Shown piece after piece: positions 20,064 to 29,891 of a stretch of DNA of 64,000 bases. The DNA is from CAWDYA01 sp963806495. Its GTDB lineage: Bacteria; Acidobacteriota; Polarisedimenticolia; JACPZX01; DASXTC01. How positions within the stretch are numbered: the stretch's first letter is position 1; each line of letters begins with the position of its first letter. The notes under the pieces are model-generated. The model did no database searches. It had not been told where the DNA came from and saw only the letters and a list, made by a program, of their open reading frames with translations. Where the stretch lies: assembly GCA_963806495.1 (NCBI GenBank), contig CAWDYA010000004.1, forward strand, positions 62,001-126,000. The letters run 5' to 3'. The position numbers were made by a program, and so were the translations under genes.

Positions 20064-22624
20064 TCAGATTCGAGTCTTCTCGCAGAGGGCAGGGCCGGGG
20101 TCGCGCATCACGGCGCGGTGTCGAGCCCCAGCTCCGTTCGGCACCGGCACGTAGTCCGGGTCCTCCGGTCCCATCGGCACTCGCCGCGCCAGCAGATCCT
20201 GGAACCACGATAGCTTGCGCACGTCGTCGACCCGGCCATCGGCGTCGCGCAATCGCCCAGCACACGGCACGTTCCTCGATTCCCTGGGTGAAGAGCGCCC
20301 GCGCCCGGTCGTACTCACCGAGCGCCGTCCAGCTCAGGGCCGTCTCGTACGGGCACTGGTAGCGATCCGACGGGGTCGACTCCATCCGGGCGAGGGTCGC
20401 GCGCGCCTCGGCCTCACTGCCGGACCAGCGCCTGTGCCCTGGCGAGTGCCGACCAAGGCTCCAGATCGCCTCGTCCAGGTCCACCGCCTGTTGCGCCTCG
20501 GCCAGCGACTCTTCCCGCCGCCCCAGGATGTCGAGCGCCAGACGCTTCTCTGGAAATGACCCCAGGCATCCGACGGGAAATCGCTTCGTGAGATCGTCGG
20601 TGAGTGCCAGAGCCCCCTCGGCATCCCGTGCCGCGATGTAGAACCAGAAACCCAGCTTGTCCGTCTCCGGCGAGACGGGATCCAGCTTGCGTGCTCTCTC
20701 GGCCAGCTCGAAGGCGCGGTTCACGTCGCCACGGTGGAGGCGCTCGAACGCCTCGCCCAGGATCGCCCCAGGCAGCTCCGGGTCGATCTCCCGCGCCCGC
20801 CGCGCCGCGTCGTTCGCAGCGCGGAAGTTCCACTCGAAATCGTGCTGGATGCTGGAGAGCGCAAGATACGCCTCCGCGAGGCGAGGCTCGAGGGCCAGAG
20901 CCCTCAGCGCGGCCTTCTTTGCCTCGGGCATCGCCTTCCTGGGCGCGACGTACGTGTTGGCGAGCCCCAGATAGGCCCTGGAGATCCCGAGCCAGGCCCG
21001 GGCATAGCCCGGATCGATTTTCAGGGCAGACTGGAACTGCACGAGGCTGCGGCGCAGCGACTCCTCGGTCCCGATCGTGAGGTTCTCCTCGCCGCGCAGG
21101 AGCAGCAGGTGGGCCTCGGGAACGACGGCGCGCGTCGAGACGGCGTGTCGCGCGGCCTCGGGCCGGAGCGTGCCGCCGATCTCGCCTGCGATGGCGACAG
21201 CCACGTCACGCTGCAGCGCGAGGACGTTCCTGTGCTCCCGCTCGTAGGTGCCGGCCCACAGGTGCCGGTCATCGGCCGCCTCGATGAGCTGGGCGATGAT
21301 CCGGACTCTCCCCTCGGCCCGAAGGACGGAACCCTCGACGACGGCATCCACGCCCAGCTCTTCGGGCGATCTCCGGCAACGGAGGCCTCCGGTCCCGGTA
21401 CTGCATCACCGAGGTCCGGGAGATTACTCTGCAGGTCGGAGATCTGGGCAAGCTCGGCGATGAGGGCCTCGGTCATCCCGTCGGCGAAGTACTGCTCGTC
21501 ATGGCCCGGAGAGTGATCGTCGAGGGGAAGCACCGCGAGCGAGCGGATGCGAGCCGGGGCTGCGCCGGCCACGATCCCATCCGGCTCATCCGGGCGAGCC
21601 TCGAGCCGGCCGCCACGGCGGCCGAGCCACCACGCGGCGGCAAGGGCGATCACGGCGAGGACGATCACGACGCCGGCCGCCCGCGGCAGCATGCGGCTCT
21701 TCGGCGCCGCCTGCATGACGACCGTGCTGGCCGATGCCGATGGCATGGATTCACGCAGGCGACGCAGATCGATCGCCAGGTCTTCCGCCGACTGGTAGCG
21801 TCGGTTCGGGTCCTTCTGGAGACACTTGTCCAGCAGCTCCGAGAGACGCTCCCCCACGGCCGGGTTCAGGCTCGAGGGTGGATCGGGGACTCGTTGAGGA
21901 TGGCGCTCATGACGTCCATCTTCGTCTCGCCACGGAAGGGGAGCCGCCCGGCGACGAGCTCGTACAGCACGATGCCGAGTGAGAAGAGATCGGACCGTCC
22001 GTCCGTGGGCTTGCCGCGCGCCTGCTCGGGAGACATGTAGGGCACCGTGCCGACCGTCTGGCCCTCGTCGGTGAGCGCCGCCACCGTCTCGCGCTCCGCA
22101 AGATCCGCCTGCTCCTTCTCCTTGACGCCCCGCAGCCGGGCCAGTCCGAAGTCCAGGATCTTCGCGTGGCCGGACTCGCCGACGATGACGTTGTCGGGCT
22201 TGATGTCCCGGTGGACGATTCCCTCCCTGTGGGCCCGGCCCAGGCCTTCGGCGATCTGCGCCGCGATACCCAGGGCCCTGGGGATGGGGAGGCGCCGCTC
22301 ACTGGCCACCTGGCGGAGCGTGCGCCCTTCCACCAGCTCCATCGCGAGATAGACGACGCCGTCGGCCTCACCCACGTCGTGGATCGCGGCGATGTTCGGA
22401 TGGCTGACGGCCGCGGCGGCCTTGGCCTCGCGGATGAACCGCTCGCGACGGGACGGATCGCCGACGAGATCGGGGGGCAGCGTCTTCAGCGCGACATCCC
22501 GGTCGAGACGCGTGTCCCGTGCGCGCCATACGACGCCCATGCCGCCCTCGCCGAGCTTTGACACGAGGCGATAGTGGGCGATCATCCGGTCCGGCTGCAG
22601 GCTCACGGTGCGGGTGGCCTCCAT
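20064..22624 (-). CDS. Ser/Thr protein kinase with TPR output domain (several frameshifts)
   Basis: About 850 residues when read through. Kinase domain: G-loop GEGGMGVVWRA, K47, HRDIKPDN with D140, DFG (158-160), SPEQ. A TM helix (AAGVVIVLAVIALAAAWWLG) links to the extracytoplasmic part. That part has the motif SLAVLPLDD...YFADGMTEALIAELA, the VISRTSVMQYR and DAVVEGSVLRAEGRVRIIAQLI segments, and a long TPR array with a C-terminal WFQDLLARRV end. This kinase-plus-adenylate-cyclase-associated/TPR layout is characteristic of Acidobacteriota. Frame breaks occur near 21885, 21430, 21365, 20455/20425 (a compensating pair) and 20255. With the last repaired the protein ends at 20064. Multiple indels could mean decay, but the motifs are all intact. 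Confidence 0.8.
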
Positions 22625-22747
22625 GTCGGGCGGGGCCCCTCCGAAAGGGTCACTCGCGGAGCAGTGAAGCGTGCCCTTCGGGTTGAGTTCCCTGCGCGAG
22701 GACGAAGAATATCACGCCCGTCTGGTGGTGCTTCGGCGAAATCTCGG

Positions 22748-22909
22748 CTATCGGATTGCGGGGATGGCTGGCATGAGGTCCGTTCCGGCCGGATGCGGGA
22801 GCCGTCGGCCCGACGGGGTAGGCTGCAGCGCGAAGAACACGGCCGCGATGGCGGCGATGACCTGGGCCGCGGCGCGTCTCCTCGGATCGGAATGCCGGCT
22901 TCCGGCCAT
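22748..22909 (-). CDS. small single-pass membrane protein
   Basis: 53 residues. The ATG at 22909 is preceded by a strong ribosome site (aggaggg, then agtcagc). The sequence has a basic start (SRHSDPRRR), one hydrophobic helix (AAAQVIAAIAAVFFALQP) and a polar tail, consistent with an N-in membrane peptide. It begins about 50 nt after the stop of the RodZ-like gene on the same strand, so the two may be co-transcribed. No homology is recognised. The ribosome site and hydrophobic pattern are the only support. Confidence 0.45.
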   Translation of the reverse strand: MAGSRHSDPRRRAAAQVIAAIAAVFFALQPTPSGRRLPHPAGTDLMPAIPAIR

Positions 22910-22961
22910 GCTGACTCCCTCCTGCGGATGCCCCGGTCACACGCGCGTCGCCGGCCGGGAA

Positions 22962-24038
22962 TCAGCCGCCGCTCCGCGGCCCGCCCGCGGGCAGACAGTG
23001 GAATGCAACGCGGGCCAGCACCCGATGGTCCCCATCCTGCGCCTCGACCGCCCAGTCGCCGGCGCCCCACAGGGTCTTCCGGCTGTAGGTGCGCCAGTCG
23101 GGGCCGCCCAGCCGCAGCGCGATTCTCTGGATCACGCGGCCCTCGTGGATCCAGACGTGATGGATGGTCTGTCCCGGCGCGCCGCCGCGCACGCGCGTGA
23201 GGAACGACGCAACCATGCCCTCCTCGAACTCGCGCCGCACGTCGATCACGTGGTAATCGGCCACGCCGTCGCCGAGCTCGAAGTCGTCGACTGCGACCGG
23301 ACGCGGGCGGGCGGGTGGCGGCGGGGTCGCGGCTCGCGTCGTGGTCACCGGCGCCGGCTTGGCGGGGACCGGGGCGATCGGTTTCGCGGGGGGAGCCGGC
23401 GATGGGGTCGCGGGCTCCGTCGACGCCGGCGGCTCGGCGGCGGGGGGATTGACGGATGGCGAGGTGAGCGTCTTCGCGATGACGGCGAAGGCGCCGAGGA
23501 TCGCCAGGGCCGCGGCCGCGCCGGCGAACCGTCTCGTCCACGACGAGAACCGGTTCGTCATCTGGGAAGCCACGATCGGCGGCGGCGCGGACAACATGAC
23601 GGGCGCGGGCGGCATCACCGGCTCGATCGCCTCCACGGGCGAGACCACCGCGTCCGGCACCGGCTCCTCGTCGTCCGGCTCAGGCGGCTCGGCCGACGCC
23701 GCCTCCTCCACCGGCGCCGGCTTCCGGGGCCGCGGCACGAAACGCACCCGCCGCGGGCGCTCCGGCCTGACCCGCATGCCCGCGCCGTCGGGGCGCTCGA
23801 GCTCCACCCGCTCCTGATCGTACGCCGAGATCACCGGCCCGGGATCGAACCCGAACAGCTCGGCATAGAGACGGATGTAGAACTTGCCGAAACCTCGCCG
23901 CCCGGGGAGTCCGTCGAAGTCGCCGCGTTCGAGCGCTTCGAGGTACTGGATCCCGATCCGCGTGCGCCGGGCGACGTCCTCAAGAGGCGTGTCCCGGCTC
24001 TCACGCTCGCGTTTGAGCCTCTCGCCGAAGCCAGCCAC
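22962..24038 (-). CDS. RodZ-like HTH/TM protein with C-terminal DUF2914 domain
   Basis: 358 residues. An N-terminal HTH_25 domain (FGERLKRERESRDTPLEDVARRTRIG, about 4-75) is typical of RodZ-type cytoskeletal adaptors. A Pro/Glu-rich linker follows, one TM helix (RFAGAAAALAILGAFAVIAKTL, about 183-204), a Pro/Ala-rich periplasmic linker, and a DUF2914 domain (about 255-350; HHVWIHEGRVIQRI and GDWAVEAQD). RodZ proteins link MreB to the elongasome. The DUF2914 end, instead of the RodZ beta-domain, suggests a different periplasmic partner. The start is the first ATG of a clean frame with no overlap upstream. Confidence 0.8.
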   Translation of the reverse strand: MAGFGERLKRERESRDTPLEDVARRTRIGIQYLEALERGDFDGLPGRRGFGKFYIRLYAELFGFDPGPVISAYDQERVELERPDGAGMRVRPERPRRVRFVPRPRKPAPVEEAASAEPPEPDDEEPVPDAVVSPVEAIEPVMPPAPVMLSAPPPIVASQMTNRFSSWTRRFAGAAAALAILGAFAVIAKTLTSPSVNPPAAEPPASTEPATPSPAPPAKPIAPVPAKPAPVTTTRAATPPPPARPRPVAVDDFELGDGVADYHVIDVRREFEEGMVASFLTRVRGGAPGQTIHHVWIHEGRVIQRIALRLGGPDWRTYSRKTLWGAGDWAVEAQDGDHRVLARVAFHCLPAGGPRSGG

Positions 24039-24173
24039 GCCGACAGGATATCAGGCTTTCGCCCGCGTGGGGCTCTCCTGCGGCGTTTCAGGGGATCTTC
24101 GATGACGGTTCCGGCCACCGGAATACGCATGGTACGGATGAGGGGTCGATCCCCCCGGGAATGGGAGTGAGCC

Positions 24174-26001
24174 ATGCACCTGATCCGCAGCTCGATGACG
24201 ATCGCACGATACGCGCTTCTCGCCGCCGCCCTGGGCGTTCTGGCCGCGGGTCCGGCCGCCGCCGAGCCGGCGTGCAACATGCTGCCTCGCGGGATCGCCG
24301 GCTGGTGGCCCGGAGAGGGCACGGCCGCCGACATCACGCTGGCCGCCGACCACGGCACCCCGTTCGGGGGCGTGGCGTTCGCCCCGGGCGTGATCGGACA
24401 GGCCTTCCAGCTCGACGGCGTCAACGACCGGATCGACGTCCCCGATGCGGCCGTGCTGCGTCCGACGCGCTTCACCCTGGCCGCCTGGGTCCGTCTCGAC
24501 GCGCCGAACGAATGGGCCTGCATCATCTGCAAGCAGGTCGGCAGCGGCGACGCGAACTCCTACACGCTGTGGGTGAACAACGGCGTCCTGCAGGGCGGGA
24601 TGTTCCGCTACGCGGAGGCCGTGGGCCCGGCGCTGCCGGTGGGCGAGGTGCAGCACGTCGCCGTCACCTACGACGGCTCGATCATCCGTCTCTATCGCAA
24701 CGGGGATCTCGATCTCGATGGCGCCCGGACCGGCCGCCGCGGTCCCCTACGATACGAATCAGGTGATCATCGGAGCCGACGACAACGGCGTCAACGCCTT
24801 TGCCGGCTTCTTCAAGGGGATGATCGACGAGCCGATGATCTTCGGCAGGGCGCTGACGAGCTGTGAGATCGGGGCGCTCCACGACGGGCGATCCGGCGGC
24901 TTCTGCACCGGAGACATGGACGGCGACACGCTGCCCGACTTCCAGGACAACTGCCCCGGGATCTCCAACCCCGGGCAGGCCGATCTGGACGCCGACGGGA
25001 CCGGCGATGCGTGTGACTGCGCGCCCTCGGACTCGGGGCTGTACTCGATCGACGAGACCGACGCGCTGACATTCACCGATGACGAGGACATGGAGTGGTG
25101 TCTCGACCGGCCGGTTACGGGGCCGGCCACGACGTACGACGTCATCCGCGGCGATCTCGACGAGCTGCCCGTGGGCAGCGGCTCCCCCACGTGCCGGTCG
25201 CTGTGCCGTCCGCCGCTTCCGGGTCTTGTCGGCTGGTGGACCGGCGATGGCACCGGAGCGGACCTCGCCGGCGGCCACACCGGAACGCTGGAGAACGGCG
25301 TCGCCTTCGACGCCGGGCTGACGCTGGGGGCGTTCAGCTTCGACGGCGTCAACGATCGCGTCCGGACCGGTAACGTCTCCCTCGGGAGCACCTTCAGCGT
25401 CTCGGCGTGGGTGAGATCGAACGTCGTCAACCAGGGGGCCTACCAGCGGATCGTCGAGACGTCCTACGCGACGCACTTCATGCTCGGGACCGACAACCTC
25501 GGCACGCGGTACAAGCTCATCGTCGATACGGCCCCGTCTCCCTATGGCGCGGCCAATGGCGGGACCATCGTTCCCGGCGAGTGGCAGCACGTCACGGGGA
25601 CGTTCGACGGGGTGACCGGAACGCTCTACGTGGATGGCCGCGCCGTGGCGAGCGACACCTTCGCGGCCCCGGGGACGGTCAGCCTCCCCGTCAACATCGG
25701 CGCCTACCTCGGCGGCGGCTACGGATGGGACGGTCTGATCGACGAGGTGCAGATCTATGACCGGGCGCTCACGGCAGAAGAAGTGTTCCAGGTCTACGAG
25801 GCGGGCAGCGCCGGATTCTGCAAGAACGCGCTCGGCGGCACGGACGCCGAGTGGACGGCCCCCTGGTCGGCGGACGACGACATCCCGCCCCCCGGCAAAG
25901 GGCTCTGGTACCTCTACCGCGCCCGGAACGCGACGTGCGGCGTCGGCACCTGGGGGTTCCGGACCGACGGCCCGGAGAGGATCAGCACGGTCTGTGACTG
26001 A
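24174..26001 (+). CDS. secreted two-LamG exoprotein with TSP3 repeat and split C-terminal module (one frameshift)
   Basis: About 608 residues. A ribosome site (gggagtgagcc) and a signal peptide (ARYALLAAALGVLAAGPAAA) start the gene. A LamG/concanavalin-like domain comes first (about 38-240: GIAGWWPGEGTAAD, AWVRLD, HVAVTYDGS, FKGMIDEPMIFGRAL). A thrombospondin type 3 motif follows (GDMDGDTLPDFQDNCPG...DADGTGDACD). The first half of the C-terminal module is TYDVIRGDLDELPVGSG. A second LamG is next (GLVGWWTGDGTGAD...DEVQIYDRALTAEEVF), and then the second half of the module (GKGLWYLYRARNATCGVGTW). One base error near 24715, within a gatctcgatctcgat stretch, separates the two frames. LamG domains bind carbohydrate or protein ligands. 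The protein is probably surface-displayed. Confidence 0.85.
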
Positions 26002-26033
26002 TCGCGCCGGCGATATTCGGCCCGGCATCCGGG

Positions 26034-27481
26034 TCAGAAACGCTGCGTGACTTCGAGGAAGATGAATCGCGCGCCGGGATGTTGGCCGCCCGCCGGGTAG
26101 ATGGACGCCTCGACGCCGCCGCCGCGGAGTCTGGCGAGATACAGCGTGACCTTCGTCGTGGCGCTTGCCGCGTAGCCCGCCTCGACATCGACCAGGGTCC
26201 CCATGCCGGCATGCCCGCCGCCCGGGCGCCCGAGGTAGCCGAACGTCTCCTTCTGGAACGCGCCGCCACCGGCATACCAGAAATCCTGCCGGCTCTCGAG
26301 CCGCAGGGCATGCGCCGCCGTGCTGAGCGAGAGCTTCGCGGCCGGCTCGAGACGCAGCTCGGCGAACACATCCTGGCTGTTCATCATGTTGTAGATGGGG
26401 AAACGGGCATAGGGCCGCGGAGTCGGCAGCACCTGGAAGTAGGTCCCGTGCTCGTCGTCGCCGGGGTCACGGTCTCCGGTGCTGCGGAACCAGCCGGCGC
26501 GCGCCCACGGCCTCCACGCCGCCGGGAACCGATAACCGCCCTCGATATCGATCGCGCCGGCCCGGTGATCGAGCAGCCCCCACCGGCCGGACTGAACCGC
26601 GGCCCACACGAGGTAATCGGCCTTCCCCGGACCGGCCTCGAGGACGCCGGCATAGTGCCCCCCGAGTGTCGTCAGGCGGATGTCCCGGTCGTCGGCAGCG
26701 CGAACGTTCAGGGGGCGGTTGTCGGTCTTCACCACGCTTCGTCCATCGTGATACCGCAGCAGGAAGACGCGCGCCTCGCTCTTCGCCGTGTCGCGCGAGA
26801 AGGACCGCGTGAAGGCGCCGTAGTAGAAGTCCACGTCCAGCTCGTTCCAGCTGCGCAGCTGGAACACGCCTTCGATCGGCCGCGCCCCCAGGAAGGTGAT
26901 GTTGTTCAATCCCGCGTCGCGCACGTACTCGATGCCGTCGAACCCTCGCCCGACGTGCGAGAATCCGAACGGCCCGATCAACCGCTCGGCCACCGGGTCC
27001 GCTTCAGCGCGGCCAGCATCGGATCGGACGAGGCGACCTCGGCGCCGTCGGAGAACTCGAAACGGCCGAGCCGCAGGCTGCTCGCCGTGTCGCCGAAGAT
27101 CCCCTTGAGGCGCACGAAGCCCTGGCGGATCGCGGCGCTGGCGTCCTGCCGGCCGTTGGCGGCGAAGTAGGTTCCACCCAGTCCGAGCTGGCCCTCCGGC
27201 GCCGGCCGCACGGCGTCCTCGGGCAGGTTGATCAGCGCCGGCGCGATCACCTCCACCCGCCATTCCAGACGCTCGGTGCTCTGCGAGAGCGCAAGGCGGA
27301 GCTGCACGGCGCCGAACGTGTAGGCATCCTGCGCATCCGGTGTCTCGAACCACCGCCAGCTCTCCGCCCGCGCGCGGACGCTGCCCTGGAACGTGACGGG
27401 GCCGATCCGCAAGGGCTCGGGTTGCTCCGCGAGCGCCGGACCGGAGAGGAGCAGGCAGACGAGCCCGAGCGAGACGATCAT
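26034..27481 (-). CDS. outer-membrane alginate-export-type porin (one frameshift)
   Basis: About 482 residues. The signal peptide is IVSLGLVCLLLSGPALA. Alternating hydrophobic strands fill the rest, ending in an aromatic C-terminus (FIFLEVTQRF) typical of beta-barrels recognised by the BAM complex. The pattern matches the alginate-export (PF13372) porin family. The start ATG at 27481 overlaps the stop of the chaperone gene (ATGA), tying it to the molybdoenzyme operon. An oxyanion or anionic-substrate uptake role is therefore inferred. One inserted base near 27000 separates LAALK from ADPVAERLIG. Confidence 0.8.
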
Positions 27482-28113
27482 GCGCACCCGGCCGTCTCCA
27501 GCTCGGCGAGCCGAGCGCGCAGGAAGGCCGTGAGGACCATCGCCAGCGAGGGGAACACCGGTGGATCCAGACGCGCCAGCTTCTCCGCCACGCTCGGGAC
27601 CCAGGTCAGCAGATGCCTCTCGAGAAAATCCCGCTCGAGGCGCCGGAGCGGCTCGCGGCCGGCGGCGGGCCCGTTCTCGCGCGCGTACCGGACCGCCGCC
27701 AGGAACTCGAGCTGCGTGACCAGGTGATCGGGCGCCTGTCGCGAGGGATCCACCTTCAGCCCCAGCACCTCGTAGAACGAGATGTTCTCGAGCGCCGTCT
27801 CCTGCGGCGGCATGTTCTTGTTGTGCGCCGACTCCTGCAGCGGCACGGGCGGCTCGGGCAGACCCACGTCGAACAGCGCGATGTAGGCGCTCTCGTACCG
27901 GGGCAGGTCGGGGAAGGTGCCAGGATCGGAGGGCAGCCCGGAGCAGGACAGGCCGGCCGCGAGCCGGCCCAGCGATGGAGCGAACGAAGGGGAGCGGAGC
28001 CGATCGAGACGCTCCTGCGTGGGGGGGCCGAACAGGTAGGCGAACCAGCGGTAGAGATCCACTTGCTCCCATGTGAGGAGCGGCTCGGGCTCGAGGGCGT
28101 GTCCGGTGCTCAC
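27478..28113 (-). CDS. TorD/DmsD/NarJ-family molybdoenzyme chaperone
   Basis: 212 residues, all helical, with a TorD-like core: LYRWFAYLFGPP at the start, then LPRYESAYIALF, and the moderately conserved E-x-Y in FYEVLGLKV. Chaperones of this family bind the twin-arginine leader of a molybdopterin enzyme and hold it until cofactor insertion. The GTG start overlaps the stop of the gamma-subunit gene (GTGA), and the gene order alpha-beta-gamma-chaperone is that of type II DMSO-reductase-family operons. The NarG-like subunit at 29892-32718 is the evident client. Confidence 0.8.
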   Translation of the reverse strand: MSTGHALEPEPLLTWEQVDLYRWFAYLFGPPTQERLDRLRSPSFAPSLGRLAAGLSCSGLPSDPGTFPDLPRYESAYIALFDVGLPEPPVPLQESAHNKNMPPQETALENISFYEVLGLKVDPSRQAPDHLVTQLEFLAAVRYARENGPAAGREPLRRLERDFLERHLLTWVPSVAEKLARLDPPVFPSLAMVLTAFLRARLAELETAGCA

Positions 28114-28866
28114 GGGGCCGGCTCCAGGTGATGCCAGACGGAGAAGTACTTGCGACCGTCGCGATCGCTCTGGCTGCCGTTCCAGACCGCGAACGCAAGA
28201 GGAGCGTCCCCGGGAACCGAGGGCAGCTCGATCGTCACGTGCCACTCCCCCGAGCGGTAGACGGCGCGCGACGGGAAGGTCTCGCCGGTGCGGCGGGTGG
28301 TTTCCCGGCCGTGCGCCTCCATGCGCGTGGGGCCGCGCGCGGCGTTCCAGTAGTAGATCGTGACCGGGTCGTCCGCGTCGCCCATCTGGAGCGAGGGCGA
28401 GACTCCGCCCGAGGGAGGGTTCGCGGGCAGCATGACCGCGGCGGCGTCGAAGAAGCGGTCCGTGGCCGCCGATTGCTCCTTCCTGTTGCGTGTCTCGTAC
28501 GGTGTCCCGGGCATGGCCTCGAGCGCGGCGGTGTCCTCGGTCGCGTCCGGCCAGGAGAGGCGGACCAGCAGATGGTCGTCCGATCGCGCGAGCCGCACCT
28601 CGAGCGATGGAATCTCCGGGTCGGCGGGCGGATCGGTGTCGTACAGGGGGGGCGTCCGGTTCAGCCCCACGCGGGTGACGGGCACCCGCTCCCCACCCGG
28701 GTGATTCCGGATTCGAGCAGGGCCGCCCCGGCGGAAGCGGTCCCGGCACGCACCACGAGTCCGGTGGCGGCGGGGCCGGCCGCCCGATCCTGCGCCTGGA
28801 GCGCGACCGGGCAGAGCGCCGGGACGAGGAGGAGAATCATGGGCAGCATCATCGTCCGCATCGGGT

Positions 28867-28870
<4 letters not shown>
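28110..28870 (-). CDS. haem-b gamma subunit of type II DMSO-reductase-family enzyme (one frameshift)
   Basis: About 253 residues. Signal peptide: MMLPMILLLVPALCPVALQAQ. A jelly-roll-like domain of the ethylbenzene dehydrogenase/DMSO reductase type II haem-b family follows (PSLEVRLARSDDHLLVRLSWPD, DRFFDAAAVMLPAN, PVTIYYWNA, WHVTIELPS). Relatives (EbdC, DdhC, ClrC, SerC) carry a b-haem ligated by Met and Lys and pass electrons between a periplasmic cytochrome and the Fe-S chain. The ATG at 28870 overlaps the beta-gene stop (ATGA). One frame break near 28690 lies between LLESGI and RVPVTRVGL. The ligands themselves cannot be fixed by eye. Confidence 0.75.
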
Positions 28871-29882
<1,012 letters not shown>

Positions 29883-29891
29883 GACCGCCCC

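Noticed and set aside
24700..24720. Tandem gatctc repeat as a phase-variation tract
   Set aside because: Only about two units (gatctcgatctcgat); a single sequencing indel explains the frame break more simply.
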